Positions 1 through 8,264 of a stretch of DNA of 64,000 nucleotides are shown here, in pieces. The stretch spans positions 434,001 through 498,000 of the forward strand of contig CAWDKQ010000007.1 in NCBI GenBank assembly GCA_963802915.1. Direction: 5' to 3'. Every line of letters begins with the position of its first letter. Position 1 is the stretch's first letter. Under the pieces are notes generated by a model. That model searched no databases and was not told the DNA's origin. It was given only the letters and a program-made list of their open reading frames with translations. Made by a program: the position numbers and the translations under genes. The stretch is from JAICMB01 sp963802915 (GTDB lineage Bacteria; Acidobacteriota; Terriglobia; Bryobacterales; Bryobacteraceae).

Positions 1-2838
1 CGCCTGAAATACCCCGTCGTATTGCGCGGCACTGTCACGTTTTACGCTCCCGACTTCAATCTAACTTTCATTCAGGATGCTACTGCGGGAATCTTTCTCA
101 ATGTACAGGGGAACGCTCCCGAGGCGCACCCTGGAGACGTCGTAGAGGTGCACGGAGTGACCGGCCCCGGAGAATTCGCGCCCGTAGTTGACAACCCCGG
201 AATTCGAGTTGTGGGCAGAACGTCATTGCCTTTTGCCCTTGCCGCCTCGGTGGAAGATTTACTCACGGGAGAGAAAGACAGTCAGTGGGTATCGGTCCGG
301 GGCATCGTACACACGGCGGAATGGCAAGAGGTGCCATCCACCGATGGGCGGCAGCGAGCGCAGATTCTCCTCCTCGGGGTAGCGTCCGGTCGCAGTAAAT
401 TTGAAGTGTGGGTCGAGGACTTTCCGCGCGGTCCAAGTTATTTATCCCTGGTTGACGCCGCCATCTCGGTGCGCGGCGCCTGCGTTGCGAAGGTCAATGA
501 AAAACGTCAACTGGTCGGTATTCAACTCATGGTGCCGGGTCCGGATGAGGTGCATATCGAGCAACCGCCGCCTGCGGACCGATATGCGCTCCCGATTTCG
601 CCGACCAACAGCCTGATGCAGTTCAGACCAGAGCGGCTGTCGGGGCACAGGATCCGCGTCAGGGGTGTCGTTACGCTCGTAAGCTCTGGAAGATACTTCT
701 TCGTTCAAGACGAAACGGGAGGTGTGGTCGTGGGGATTGGCCGGACGCCCCCGCTCGCACCAGGCGATTTGGTCGATGCCATCGGTTTTGCCGATGTCGG
801 CATATACGCTCCAATGCTCCACGATGGTGATTTTCGAAAGATCGGAACCAGCAGGATACCCACGCCGATCGACTTGACACGTGCCGTGCGTCTGAGCGGC
901 GATCAGGACGCAGAATTGGTCAAGATCCGCGGACAACTTATGGACCGGTCCACTCAAGGCGATGTGATTGTCCTCACGATGCAAATGGGCAGCTCTACAT
1001 TCACCGCGCGTCTGCCAAAAGAGTACACCGCTTCCGTCGGCTCCATCCCAATTGGCAGCCGGATTCAGGTCACGGGTGTTTGGTCGATTGAGACCGATGA
1101 GTATCGCACACCGACAGCATATCGCGTCTTGCTTCGCTCACCGGAAGACGTGACCGTACTCTCGACACCATCCTGGTGGACCGGCAGACGAATCGCGTGG
1201 CTATTGTCGGCGTTGGCGGCAATCATCGTCTTGAGCACGCTCTGGGTGCTCGCATTGCGCAAGCGGGTCGATGAGCAAACCGAGACCATCCGTACCACGC
1301 TGGAGTCAACCGTTGATGGGATTGTGGTGGCAAATCCCGTCGGAAGGATACTGGCCTGCAATCGCAAATTCGCGGAGATGTGGCATCTTCCCGAGCCTGT
1401 GCTGAAGTCCCGCGTCGATCATGCAGCGCTTAATTTCGTCTTGCCCGAATTAAAGGACCCCGACCCGTTTGTCGCCAAGATTCGTCAGATACACGCCGGC
1501 GAGGAGACGCACTACGACGATGTCATCGAATTCAAGGATGGACGGATTTTTGAGCAGCACGCTGAGCGACTGTACGTCAAACGCCGGAATGTGGGAATTG
1601 TGTTGGGATTTCGGGACATCACAGGGCGAAAACGCGCGGAACAGGAGCTGCAAAAAGCCAAGAATGCCGCGGAGGATGCGAGTCGGGCCAAGAGTGAGTT
1701 CTTGGCCAATATGAGTCACGAGATTCGTACGCCCATGAATGGCGTCATTGGGATGACGGAACTGGCCTTGGCTACGGACCTCAACCCGGAGCAGCGCGAA
1801 TACCTGGAAAATCTGAAAAGCTCGGGCCAGGCAATGCTATACCTGATTAACGACATCCTGGATTTCTCCAAAATCGAGGCAGGAAGACTGGATTTGGACC
1901 CGGTCCCATTCCGGGTTCGCGATGTAGTTGGGAACGCGCTTCGGAGCATCGCGGTGGCGGCTGAGGACAAGGATCTCGAACTGAGTGGACAGGTCGAGGA
2001 AAACGTGCCGGACGTGCTGGTGGGTGATGAGGGGCGCGTGCGTCAAATCCTTTTGAATTTGGTAGGAAATGCAATCAAATTCACACCGCACGGTGAGGTG
2101 GCCGTCTGGGTGGGTTTGGAGGTTCAGCAGGATAGCGCAGCGTCGCTGCACTTTTCGGTGCGGGACACGGGAATCGGCATTCCTCCGGAGAAACTGGATC
2201 TCATCTTCGAGATGTTTTCGCAAGCCGATGGATCGACGACAAGGCGGTATGGTGGAACCGGGTTAGGGTTGTCGATCTCAAGACGGTTAGTTGCCCTGAT
2301 GGGCGGGCGCATTTGGGTGGAGAGCGAGGTCGGAAAGGGCTCCGTTTTTCATTTCACCGCCGAGTTCGGGCGTGGAGCGGAACTCACTGGGGCAGTTGGA
2401 CCCGTCCCTCCGACCGGACGCAAACCAACCCCGCAAAACCCGGTGCGCGGGCTGCATATTCTGCTCGCGGAAGACAATGCCGTCAATCAACTCGTCGCGA
2501 CACGCCTCTTGGAAAAACAAGGACACTTGGTTACGCCGGTCGCGGACGGCAGACAGGCAGTCGAGGCATTCGAGAACTTAGCATTCGACCTCATTCTCAT
2601 GGATGTGCAGATGCCGGAGATGAACGGCTATGAAGCCACTGAGGCAATACGCGCACGTGAGGCCGGACGCCCGCGAACGCCTATCCTCGCACTAACCGCG
2701 CACGCGATGTCCAGCGACCGCCAACGGAGTCTGGAGGTCGGGATGGATGGATTTGTCTCCAAGCCGATACGTCTACCCGAGCTTGTGGACGCGATAGCGG
2801 ATGTGTGCGGCGAGCCCGCTCGAACGAGCCGGCTTTAG
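1..2838 (+). CDS. Hybrid sensor histidine kinase / response regulator (5' partial)
   Basis: Membrane hybrid kinase that should sense an extracytoplasmic signal and pass phosphate from His to Asp within one chain. The frame is open to the left edge, so the true start lies outside; a TTG at 22 is the first possible start inside, and residues are numbered from it. Residues 1-380 form an exported region with recurring OB-like strands (VRGxVT..YFFVQDxTGG twice). A membrane segment lies near 384-412 (WLLSALAAIIVLSTLWVLAL), then a PAS domain near 425-530. HisKA has the phospho-acceptor His near 566 (SHEIRTPMNG). The ATPase domain shows N (NLVGNAIKF), G1 (DTGIG) and G2 (GGTGLGLS) boxes. The C-terminal receiver has the acidic AEDN pair, phospho-Asp near 861 (LILMDVQMPEMNG) and the conserved Lys (SKP). 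No output domain follows and no partner regulator is adjacent. The family is secure; the signal is unknown. Confidence 0.93.
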   Translation, partial: RLKYPVVLRGTVTFYAPDFNLTFIQDATAGIFLNVQGNAPEAHPGDVVEVHGVTGPGEFAPVVDNPGIRVVGRTSLPFALAASVEDLLTGEKDSQWVSVRGIVHTAEWQEVPSTDGRQRAQILLLGVASGRSKFEVWVEDFPRGPSYLSLVDAAISVRGACVAKVNEKRQLVGIQLMVPGPDEVHIEQPPPADRYALPISPTNSLMQFRPERLSGHRIRVRGVVTLVSSGRYFFVQDETGGVVVGIGRTPPLAPGDLVDAIGFADVGIYAPMLHDGDFRKIGTSRIPTPIDLTRAVRLSGDQDAELVKIRGQLMDRSTQGDVIVLTMQMGSSTFTARLPKEYTASVGSIPIGSRIQVTGVWSIETDEYRTPTAYRVLLRSPEDVTVLSTPSWWTGRRIAWLLSALAAIIVLSTLWVLALRKRVDEQTETIRTTLESTVDGIVVANPVGRILACNRKFAEMWHLPEPVLKSRVDHAALNFVLPELKDPDPFVAKIRQIHAGEETHYDDVIEFKDGRIFEQHAERLYVKRRNVGIVLGFRDITGRKRAEQELQKAKNAAEDASRAKSEFLANMSHEIRTPMNGVIGMTELALATDLNPEQREYLENLKSSGQAMLYLINDILDFSKIEAGRLDLDPVPFRVRDVVGNALRSIAVAAEDKDLELSGQVEENVPDVLVGDEGRVRQILLNLVGNAIKFTPHGEVAVWVGLEVQQDSAASLHFSVRDTGIGIPPEKLDLIFEMFSQADGSTTRRYGGTGLGLSISRRLVALMGGRIWVESEVGKGSVFHFTAEFGRGAELTGAVGPVPPTGRKPTPQNPVRGLHILLAEDNAVNQLVATRLLEKQGHLVTPVADGRQAVEAFENLAFDLILMDVQMPEMNGYEATEAIRAREAGRPRTPILALTAHAMSSDRQRSLEVGMDGFVSKPIRLPELVDAIADVCGEPARTSRL

Positions 2839-3089
2839 CGAGCACTATTTGGTCAAGCCATGTCGGAGTTGTTCGGTTGTAACCTTCTGTTCGGCAAGAA
2901 GCCACACCTGTTGGTCATCAAAACTCATTCGTGGCCTGATCAACAGCAGCATCTGGTGATTCGATTAGAACGTCGCATGGTGACTTAGGGAGGGCACCTC
3001 ACCGGGCCTGTCGATAGGCTTCCAGGTCCGTTCTTGGTTTCTGATAGCCGCGTGCAACCAATTCTTCCGAGGACACAAAGTGCCACCGG
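2839..3089. other. Non-coding gap between kinase and IS pseudogene
   Basis: I find no credible reading frame, hairpin terminator or promoter in these 251 bases. The stretch next to the integrase C-terminus probably contains the insertion-sequence right end, but no matching terminal inverted repeat could be recognised by eye on the other side. Confidence 0.4.
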
Positions 3090-4133
3090 TTACGCGGCTG
3101 CCGACCAGGAATACCGATGATGTAGCCCGCCGACACGCTGCAACGCCACTATCTGGCTCCCTGCACAGCGGCGCTTTTCGAGTGAGCGACCTGCCGGAGT
3201 TTCTTTGTTCAATCCGATGTGCGTGCGGTCCTCATGGTAGTTAGCCGACGTATTCCCGGCTCAACCGGAGCAGATGCCGCTCATTCAACGGGACTACGTG
3301 ATCTAGCAGGTCGCGGCGTATGCTCCCGACCCATCGCTCGGCAACGCCGTTCTGCCAAGGGCTTTGAAAGCTGGTCCGAACAGACTTCAGGCCGCTGACC
3401 TTCAGAAAGCTTCGAACGTCCTCGCTGAACTTGCGATCGCGGTCGAATACTACATAACGGTATGGGCTCGGTAGCGGAAAGGCCTCGCGCAGTTGCTGAA
3501 CGATCCATTCGCTCGTCGGATGGGCTGTGGCGTTGAAGTGCAGAATCCGTCGCCGATGGTGCTCGATCACAAAAAAACAATACAACACGCGAAAGGTTAA
3601 CGTCGGGACAGTGAAAAATCGAAGGCGGCGATCACCTCGCGGTGATTCTGTAGAAAGGCGAACCATCGCCTCGCCTTATCCGGTTCCGTGCGCCGTCGCA
3701 GACCCTGCAGATACCGTGAGACGGTGGGCTCCGAGATCTCGAAGCCGAGTGCGAGCAGTTCGCTGTGGATGCGCGGAGCCCCCCAGTTCGGATTTTCCAT
3801 CTTCATTCGGCGAATGAGTGCGCGCATCTCATGGTCAATCATCGGTCGGCCGAGTGGCCGCGAGCGAAGGCGCCAGAACAGCCGGAACCCGGCTCGGTGC
3901 CAGGAGACGACAGTCTCGGCTTTCACAATGATCAAAGCACTGTCCCAGCCAGTCCACAATCGCCGGAGCGCAACCCAGAAGAATCTGTCAACGTTGCGCA
4001 GTGAAGGCCGGGGTCGTTTGCGCTTCAAGGCAATAAGTTGTTGTCGAAGAGCGGCAGCCTCCAACCCGAGCCGGTGTCGAGAAACGACGTACGCGCGGAC
4101 ATAAGCAATTGTGGCCAGGAGGAAGCCTATCAT
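3090..4133 (-). pseudogene. Integrase-core (DDE) transposase, two frameshifts
   Basis: Remnant of an insertion-sequence integrase of about 347 residues, read in three frames. Bases 4133 to about 3615 encode the N-terminal helix-turn-helix part and the start of the catalytic core (NHREVIAAFDF). A one-base loss in a T-run near 3615 shifts the frame, and FTVPTLTFRVLYCFF continues in the next frame with the second Asp (VVFDRD) and the Glu region (WQNGVAERWVGS). An extra base near 3242 creates a TAA after REYVG, yet YYHEDRTH, GLNKETPAG and VGGLHHRYSW continue in the third frame to a stop at 3090. All parts of a rve/IS481-IS3-like core are therefore present but cannot be made from one frame. It marks this region as mobile-element territory. 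Confidence 0.88.
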
Positions 4134-4259
4134 CGCCGTTCATTCTATCGATATCCTGTCCCGCCCATTCCCTAACACGTTCATTCCGCTTCCAGATCGA
4201 CTTTTGATGACCGACAGCCCCGTTAGCCTGCCAGTCCAGCCATTGGCGACACGAATCGC

Positions 4260-5309
4260 TTATCGATTTAGTTCGGCTTCAAGAGCGGCAACCGACGCCA
4301 TTACCTCGTCAAACTCCGGCGGCGCGCCGATAATCATTCCGGTCATTCGAATATAGTCGCGCCGCAACTCTCCGAACATTGCATCGGTCGCAGATAAAGA
4401 GAACGTTCCTGGAACGGCCCGATCAAGGCCGAGATCCGGGCTGTTGAAGAACATCCGGGCGTGCGCGACGCAGTCGGCCCCGAGATCGCGGTTGACTGCG
4501 CGCACACCGAGCGCCGATTGGAAAATGCGATGTACGTCGTAAAAGTGGCGGGATACCCGCTGCCCCTGGCCACGCAACACGCCGCGCTTTTCAAACCAGT
4601 TCCTCACACCGTGCAGGATGACGATTTTGTCCCAGAAGGTCCGTTCAGCGAAGACCGTTGTCACGCCCCCAGCGGCCAGCTGAAGTGGCGGCACGTCCTC
4701 TGATATAAAGGGAACGATATTCAGTTTCTCATGGGGATCGAGCGCCGATTTGGCTCCGGATTCGATCTTCACCGCGGGACGAATGTAATCGCCGTGTCCC
4801 GTCGTTACTGTCGGATACCAAAACAACAAACTCTGACCATCTGGATCGTCGGGGTCAACGGCAACGCTGGGGGCGTTCGGCTCAATGTTCGAATGGGCGA
4901 GAGTCTCCTGGGCAATCTCTGTGAATTGCTTAGCGAGCGTTTGCTGTATGTACTCGCGGCAGGCGTCCTTGATTGCATCGAGCCGCGCCTCGCGCTTCTT
5001 TCGGCTCATGTTCTCAAGCTCTGAAACGGATGCGGGTTGCCCAAGGTCCTCCCGAAATACAGTGATGTCGATGTCTTAGGAGAATCGCGATATCAGACCG
5101 TAGGCTTTCGAGAGCGACGTTCCGCCCTTGAAGAGAAATCGCGGATGACGAACAGGTAGGCTATTAAAAAGGACGTCAAGCGTCCAGGTGACCCAGAAGT
5201 CTTTTTCAACGTTCTGTTCCGGGGTGCCGAGTCGAGCCGCAGAACTGAGAAAAACGTCTCGGCGATCCTGCGGCGTTGCGTCAAGGAACTCCGAAAAACC
5301 AGCATTCAT
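4260..5309 (-). pseudogene. AbiEii-like nucleotidyltransferase toxin with an internal stop
   Basis: Nucleotidyltransferase of the AbiEii/AbiGii toxin family, 349 codons from ATG 5309. The N-terminal part carries the GG motif at residues 62-63 (FKGGTSLSKAYG). At codon 78 (5076-5078) there is a TAA where the family normally has Glu in RFSEDID, so the DxD metal-binding motif (residues 79-81) and all downstream sequence are cut off. The frame is otherwise unbroken, and one G-to-T change restores it. The remainder includes AERTFWDKIVILH, typical of the family. The ATG overlaps the antitoxin stop by 4 bases (ATGA), as in coupled toxin-antitoxin operons. The most likely state is a toxin recently inactivated by a nonsense mutation while its antitoxin stays intact; re-initiation at ATG 5009 would give a fragment lacking the active site. 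Confidence 0.88.
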
Positions 5310-6070
5310 CGCGCTGGCCTCACGGAGCCATCGGTCGCGACGGACGAAATCTCATCGGAAGAGCGTGCCGTGCTCTTGCGGTTGGCAGCGCGGAATTGAT
5401 CCGAGTCATGAATGAGTCCGCTGACGAGATCACGCATCCACGTGGGGAGAGCGTCGAGACCGCCGCGAAGATCGTCGCGAATCGCCTTTCCCTGTTTTGG
5501 GTCATCCAGGATTTCCCGGATTTTCTTAAGGATCGAATCGCCCTCGGATGGAAGCATGTCGTGGAGCCAGTGAAGGGCCTGAACGATGCGCATCGCCGGC
5601 CGTCCCGCCCAATAGAGTCGGCTCGGAGCGGTCAGCTTGAAGTCGATGAGGAGTTTGTCGAGGTGAATCGGGCGGAGTCGCGCATCCGTATGGATCGTGA
5701 TTTTGGCAGGCACGGCATCAGTGAGTCCCAGTTGATTGGCGGCCGTCATCCCGTCGGGAAGAAACCTGGCCTTCTCTCTCCGCGTGACCGCATCAATGAT
5801 TGCGGTGTAATTGGGCGTGCTCGGTTTTCCGGTCAGCGCGTTGACACGCTGCACGTCGTATATTCCACGATCGATGCGCCTGAGATCACTCGAAAGTGCG
5901 AGGCGTTGAAGTGCCTTATCAACGGCGGATCGGCTGCCGAGATCGAGGAAGTCGTTCGGAGTCCAAACCAGGATGGATTTATCGCGGCGAATGCGGTCGA
6001 GGATAGCTCCCTTGAGATCAAGACCGGGGCCGCGCTGGCCCGGCGTTGGTTGTCCGATCTTCGTATACAT
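5306..6070 (-). CDS. AbiEi-like (DUF6088-type) antitoxin/transcriptional regulator
   Basis: Putative antitoxin of 254 residues for the downstream nucleotidyltransferase. An N-terminal winged-helix part (LKGAILDRIRR, DFLDLGSRSAVDKALQRL, LRRIDRGIYDV) matches DUF6088/AbiEi regulators, which usually bind their own promoter. The following segment (YTAIIDAVTRREKARFLPDGMTAANQLGL) is also typical of the family. I chose ATG 6070; a frame open back to 6181 would add 37 residues that mostly translate the operator repeats and look non-coding. This start lies inside a 28-bp inverted repeat, so DNA binding and translation start would be physically linked. The stop overlaps the toxin start (ATGA). I infer an autoregulated operon whose toxin is now dead. 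Confidence 0.75.
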   Translation of the reverse strand: MYTKIGQPTPGQRGPGLDLKGAILDRIRRDKSILVWTPNDFLDLGSRSAVDKALQRLALSSDLRRIDRGIYDVQRVNALTGKPSTPNYTAIIDAVTRREKARFLPDGMTAANQLGLTDAVPAKITIHTDARLRPIHLDKLLIDFKLTAPSRLYWAGRPAMRIVQALHWLHDMLPSEGDSILKKIREILDDPKQGKAIRDDLRGGLDALPTWMRDLVSGLIHDSDQFRAANRKSTARSSDEISSVATDGSVRPAR

Positions 6071-6079
6071 ATTTCGGAC
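6052..6079. promoter_or_regulatory. 28-bp inverted repeat (proximal operator candidate)
   Basis: Arms GTCCGA and TCGGAC are separated by 16 bases with GTATAC at the exact centre. The antitoxin ATG (6068-6070, minus strand) lies inside it. It is paired with a second copy whose start is 46 bp away. AbiEi proteins are known to bind paired inverted repeats at their own promoters, so an autoregulatory role is inferred. Confidence 0.6.
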
Positions 6080-6097
6080 AGACCCCTCGGTTGTCTC

Positions 6098-6125
6098 GTC
6101 CGAAGAACGTATACATTTTTCGGAC
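6098..6125. promoter_or_regulatory. 28-bp inverted repeat (distal operator candidate)
   Basis: Perfect 7-bp arms GTCCGAA/TTCGGAC with a 14-bp spacer whose centre is GTATAC. It shares CGTATACAT and TTCGGACAGA with the proximal copy in the same orientation. It lies upstream of the antitoxin start on the minus strand, where the promoter must be. Confidence 0.6.
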
Positions 6126-6300
6126 AGAACCAGAATACCACAGGGCGCTATCGAAACTCTCCTCGGCGTGAGATACTCCATCGTTCCTGGACCTCATTTG
6201 GACCTTATGCCCAGCCCGCCGCGGACCGCCACGGACCGGCCCCTCACGGCAAATCAATAAGTTCGCCCGCTCGAGATCGCCTCGGACCGCCTCAGATCAG

Positions 6301-6357
6301 CTTGAGGTGCGAGCGGGAGCAATCTCGTGGGGGGGGCAAGTCCCCCTCTCCGCACCA
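6301..6357 (+). repeat. tRNA-Leu(GAG) 3' fragment, left attachment-site-like copy
   Basis: Starts at the anticodon loop (C-TTGAGGT-G, anticodon GAG with T33), continues through the variable arm (GCGGGAGCAATCTCG) and T-arm, and ends with a full acceptor 3' strand and CCA (TCTCCGCACCA). The T-loop is damaged (GGCAAG in place of TTCAAG), and no 5' half precedes it, so it is not a working tRNA. Such 3' fragments are left where tyrosine recombinases integrate into tRNA genes. A matching copy lies at 10880. Confidence 0.75.
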
Positions 6358-6376
6358 GATTCTAAAAGACTTCGCG

Positions 6377-6416
6377 ATCACTAGCTTGGACCTTATCCAG
6401 CTAGTGATTTTTATTT
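6377..6416 (+). terminator. Hairpin terminator behind the left tRNA fragment
   Basis: Ten-base-pair stem ATCACTAGCT/AGCTAGTGAT with a 12-base loop followed by a T-rich tail (TTTTTATTTT). The right-hand copy has the same stem with an A-T pair changed to G-C, a compensated change that supports a real structure. The loop contains TGGACCTTA, a motif repeated at both boundaries. Confidence 0.75.
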
Positions 6417-6672
6417 TGGACCTTATGAGGCGCCAGACCGCTCGGGACCGGCTTCGGTTTTGGGAGTGCTTTGTCTAAAACAAAGGATTTCCGAGCCGAT
6501 TGGTGTCTGGTTGGCGTGATTTGGGTCAGCCACAGTAGGCTTAAAGGCTAGCGGGTGTGCGTCGTGGCGCCAGGTCGAGACTTGAGCTCTCCTATTGCGA
6601 GAAATGTTGTCAAATAGTTCCGTGTTGGAAGGATAGTGACAAGGCGATTTCCGGGGGAGCACACGAAGGCCG

Positions 6673-6711
6673 CGTCGGGACTTGTAAGTAATCCCCGACG
6701 TTATGTAAAAT
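6673..6711 (+). promoter_or_regulatory. Promoter with overlapping 28-bp palindromic operator
   Basis: Perfect 7-bp arms CGTCGGG (6673-6679) and CCCGACG (6694-6700) with a 14-bp spacer. A candidate -35 TTGTAA (6682-6687) sits in the spacer, and a -10 TAAAAT (6706-6711) follows after 18 bp. The antitoxin ATG at 6718 is where transcription should start, which predicts a leaderless mRNA. Binding at the palindrome would block the -35, as expected for autoregulation. Confidence 0.6.
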
Positions 6712-6717
6712 CAGGGA

Positions 6718-7323
6718 ATGCCTGTCGCCGGACCCATAGCCAGAATCGCGGAACTCGCCAAGGCGTCCGGGGTTCTTCGCCCGCGCGATCTCAGCGCCCA
6801 CGGAATTGCTCGCCAATATCTTCGCCTCGCCGAGCAGCAGGGTCTGATCGTCCGATCGGGCCGGGGCCTCTATACACCGGTTAATGCGGCGATAACGGAA
6901 TTTCACACCTTCGCCGAGGCTGCAAAGCGAGCACCGCGGGGTGTGATTTGTCTGCTCTCCGCTCTTCGGTTCCACGACATTGGAACTCAGAGCCCGTTCG
7001 AAGTCTGGATGGCAATCGGCGAAAAGGACCGCCGACCAGTCTCGGAAATTCCACGGCTGCGTATCGTTCGATTTTCAAAGCAGTCTCTGGATTTCGGACA
7101 AACAACGCACAATGTCGAGGGAGTGCCTCTTCGCGTTTTTTCCGTGGCGAAGACAGTTGCGGACTGTTTCAAGTATCGGAACAAGATCGGACTCGATGTC
7201 GCACTGGAAGCTCTGCGCGAAACCATCAGAAGCCGTAAGGCAACCGTGGACGATCTGTGGATAGCCGCCAAAGTCTGCCGTGTTTCAAACGTGATGAAGC
7301 CATACATGGAGGCTTTGCTCTGA
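6718..7323 (+). CDS. AbiEi family antitoxin (type IV TA)
   Basis: A 201-residue protein of the AbiEi antitoxin type. The N-terminal winged helix (IARIAELAKASGVLRPRDL, QYLRLAEQQGLIVRSGRGLY) is the part that binds DNA in characterised AbiEi proteins. The remainder follows the family pattern (SALRFHDIGTQSPFEVWMAI, VFSVAKTVADCFKYRNKIGLDVALEAL) and would form the C-terminal domain that counteracts the toxin. ATG 6718 is chosen because it lies right after a promoter with a palindrome, and no ribosome-binding site is visible, which fits leaderless translation. The stop (7321-7323) overlaps the probable toxin start, so the pair is coupled. It is not a close copy of the minus-strand antitoxin at 5306-6070, which is of the DUF6088 kind. 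Confidence 0.88.
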   Translation: MPVAGPIARIAELAKASGVLRPRDLSAHGIARQYLRLAEQQGLIVRSGRGLYTPVNAAITEFHTFAEAAKRAPRGVICLLSALRFHDIGTQSPFEVWMAIGEKDRRPVSEIPRLRIVRFSKQSLDFGQTTHNVEGVPLRVFSVAKTVADCFKYRNKIGLDVALEALRETIRSRKATVDDLWIAAKVCRVSNVMKPYMEALL

Positions 7324-8255
7324 AGCCCGCCAATGCACGGAACGTCGCAGCGTCCGTCCGCCAGCGATTGCTCAATATCGCGGCCGGCAGACGCTTGGAT
7401 TTTGGCCTCGTGCTGCTCTGGTACGCCCTGGAGCGTTTGCTCTACCGTCTCAGCCAGTCAAGTTTCCGGGATCAGTTCATCCTGAAGGGCGCCATGCTCT
7501 TTCAGGTCTGGACTGACACGCCACATCGACCGACCAGGGATCTCGATCTGCTGGGGCGCGGCGATCCCTCACTCGAACATTGCCAGGAAGTCTTCCGGGA
7601 AATCTGCCGCGTTCCGGTCGACGACGATGGTCTCATCTTCTCCGCCGAGACCGTGAGCGTCGAGAAGATCAAGGAGGATCGGGACTATGAGGGCGTCCGG
7701 GTCAAGTTTCTTGCGCTGCTCGACAATGCCCGGATACCGGTTCAAGTCGATGTCGGATTCGGCGATGCAGTAACGCCGGGGTTGCTTGACTATCCGACAC
7801 TGCTCTCCATGCCGACGCCACGCATTCAGGCTTATCCTGTGGAGACCGTCGTGGCGGAGAAAACGGAGGCTGTAGTCCATCTGGGCATGCTCAACAGCCG
7901 CATGAAGGACTTCTACGATATCTGGTTTCTTGCGCGGACATTTTCGTTTGACCTCAGAATTCTCAGCGCCGCGCTCCAGGCTACGTTCGACCGTCGCAAG
8001 ACCCCACTGGTCCCTGATGGTTTGCAAACTCTGCTCGTTGAGCTGTCGGGCGACGGCGCGAAGCGAACGCAATGGCGCGCGTTTCTCCGAAAAGGCAGTC
8101 TAGCCGCGCCGGACGACTTTTCCATTGTGAACGACGCTATTCGGGAGTTTCTCATGGCCCCAGCCGGCTACTGGAGTCAACTAGCAGGTACGTGGCCAGC
8201 AGGTGGACCCTGGCAGCGGGCTCACCAACCGGGACCACAATCGTTGATGGCGTAA
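7320..8255 (+). CDS. AbiEii family nucleotidyltransferase toxin
   Basis: Predicted nucleotidyltransferase toxin of 311 residues. The conserved start of the family is visible (VAASVRQRLLN, LVLLWYALERLLYRLSQS), then FILKGAMLF in the GG-motif position and the metal-binding DLDLLG (DxD). Downstream are VETVVAEKTEAVV and RMKDFYDIWFLA, both typical of AbiEii. The reading frame has no ATG near its start. I prefer CTG 7320, which overlaps the antitoxin stop (CTGA) and has GGAGG 7 bases upstream; a GTG at 7257 would give a long overlap. The last 20 residues are unusual and may result from a recent end change. Unlike the toxin at 4260-5309, this copy has an intact active site. It is followed 9 bp later by the primase-helicase. 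Confidence 0.85.
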   Translation: MKPANARNVAASVRQRLLNIAAGRRLDFGLVLLWYALERLLYRLSQSSFRDQFILKGAMLFQVWTDTPHRPTRDLDLLGRGDPSLEHCQEVFREICRVPVDDDGLIFSAETVSVEKIKEDRDYEGVRVKFLALLDNARIPVQVDVGFGDAVTPGLLDYPTLLSMPTPRIQAYPVETVVAEKTEAVVHLGMLNSRMKDFYDIWFLARTFSFDLRILSAALQATFDRRKTPLVPDGLQTLLVELSGDGAKRTQWRAFLRKGSLAAPDDFSIVNDAIREFLMAPAGYWSQLAGTWPAGGPWQRAHQPGPQSLMA

Positions 8256-8264
8256 GGGTGGGCC

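Larger units (their letters stand above)
6126..6717. other. Intergenic region with the left island boundary
   Basis: Apart from the tRNA-like fragment, hairpin, TGGACCTTA motifs and operator listed separately, nothing coding is supported between the two divergent AbiE operons. Plus-strand frames run through the area but have no family resemblance. Runs such as GGACCGCC and GGACCGG recur around the tRNA fragment and may be recombinase arm sites. Confidence 0.5.

Noticed and set aside
3597..3666. Programmed frameshift in the integrase, as in IS3-type elements
   Set aside because: A second, unrelated indel near 3242 also breaks the frame before the conserved C-terminus, so decay is more likely than programmed shifting.
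5076..5078. Read-through or selenocysteine at the toxin stop
   Set aside because: The codon is TAA, not TGA, and no selenocysteine element is seen next to it.
6301..6357. A functional tRNA-Leu gene
   Set aside because: Only the part from the anticodon loop to the 3' end is present and the T-loop is damaged; no acceptor 5' strand or D-arm precedes it. The same holds for 10880-10930.
5276..6478. A 400-residue plus-strand frame
   Set aside because: It lies antisense to the AbiE-like operon, runs through the operator repeats and tRNA fragment, and has no family-like motifs.
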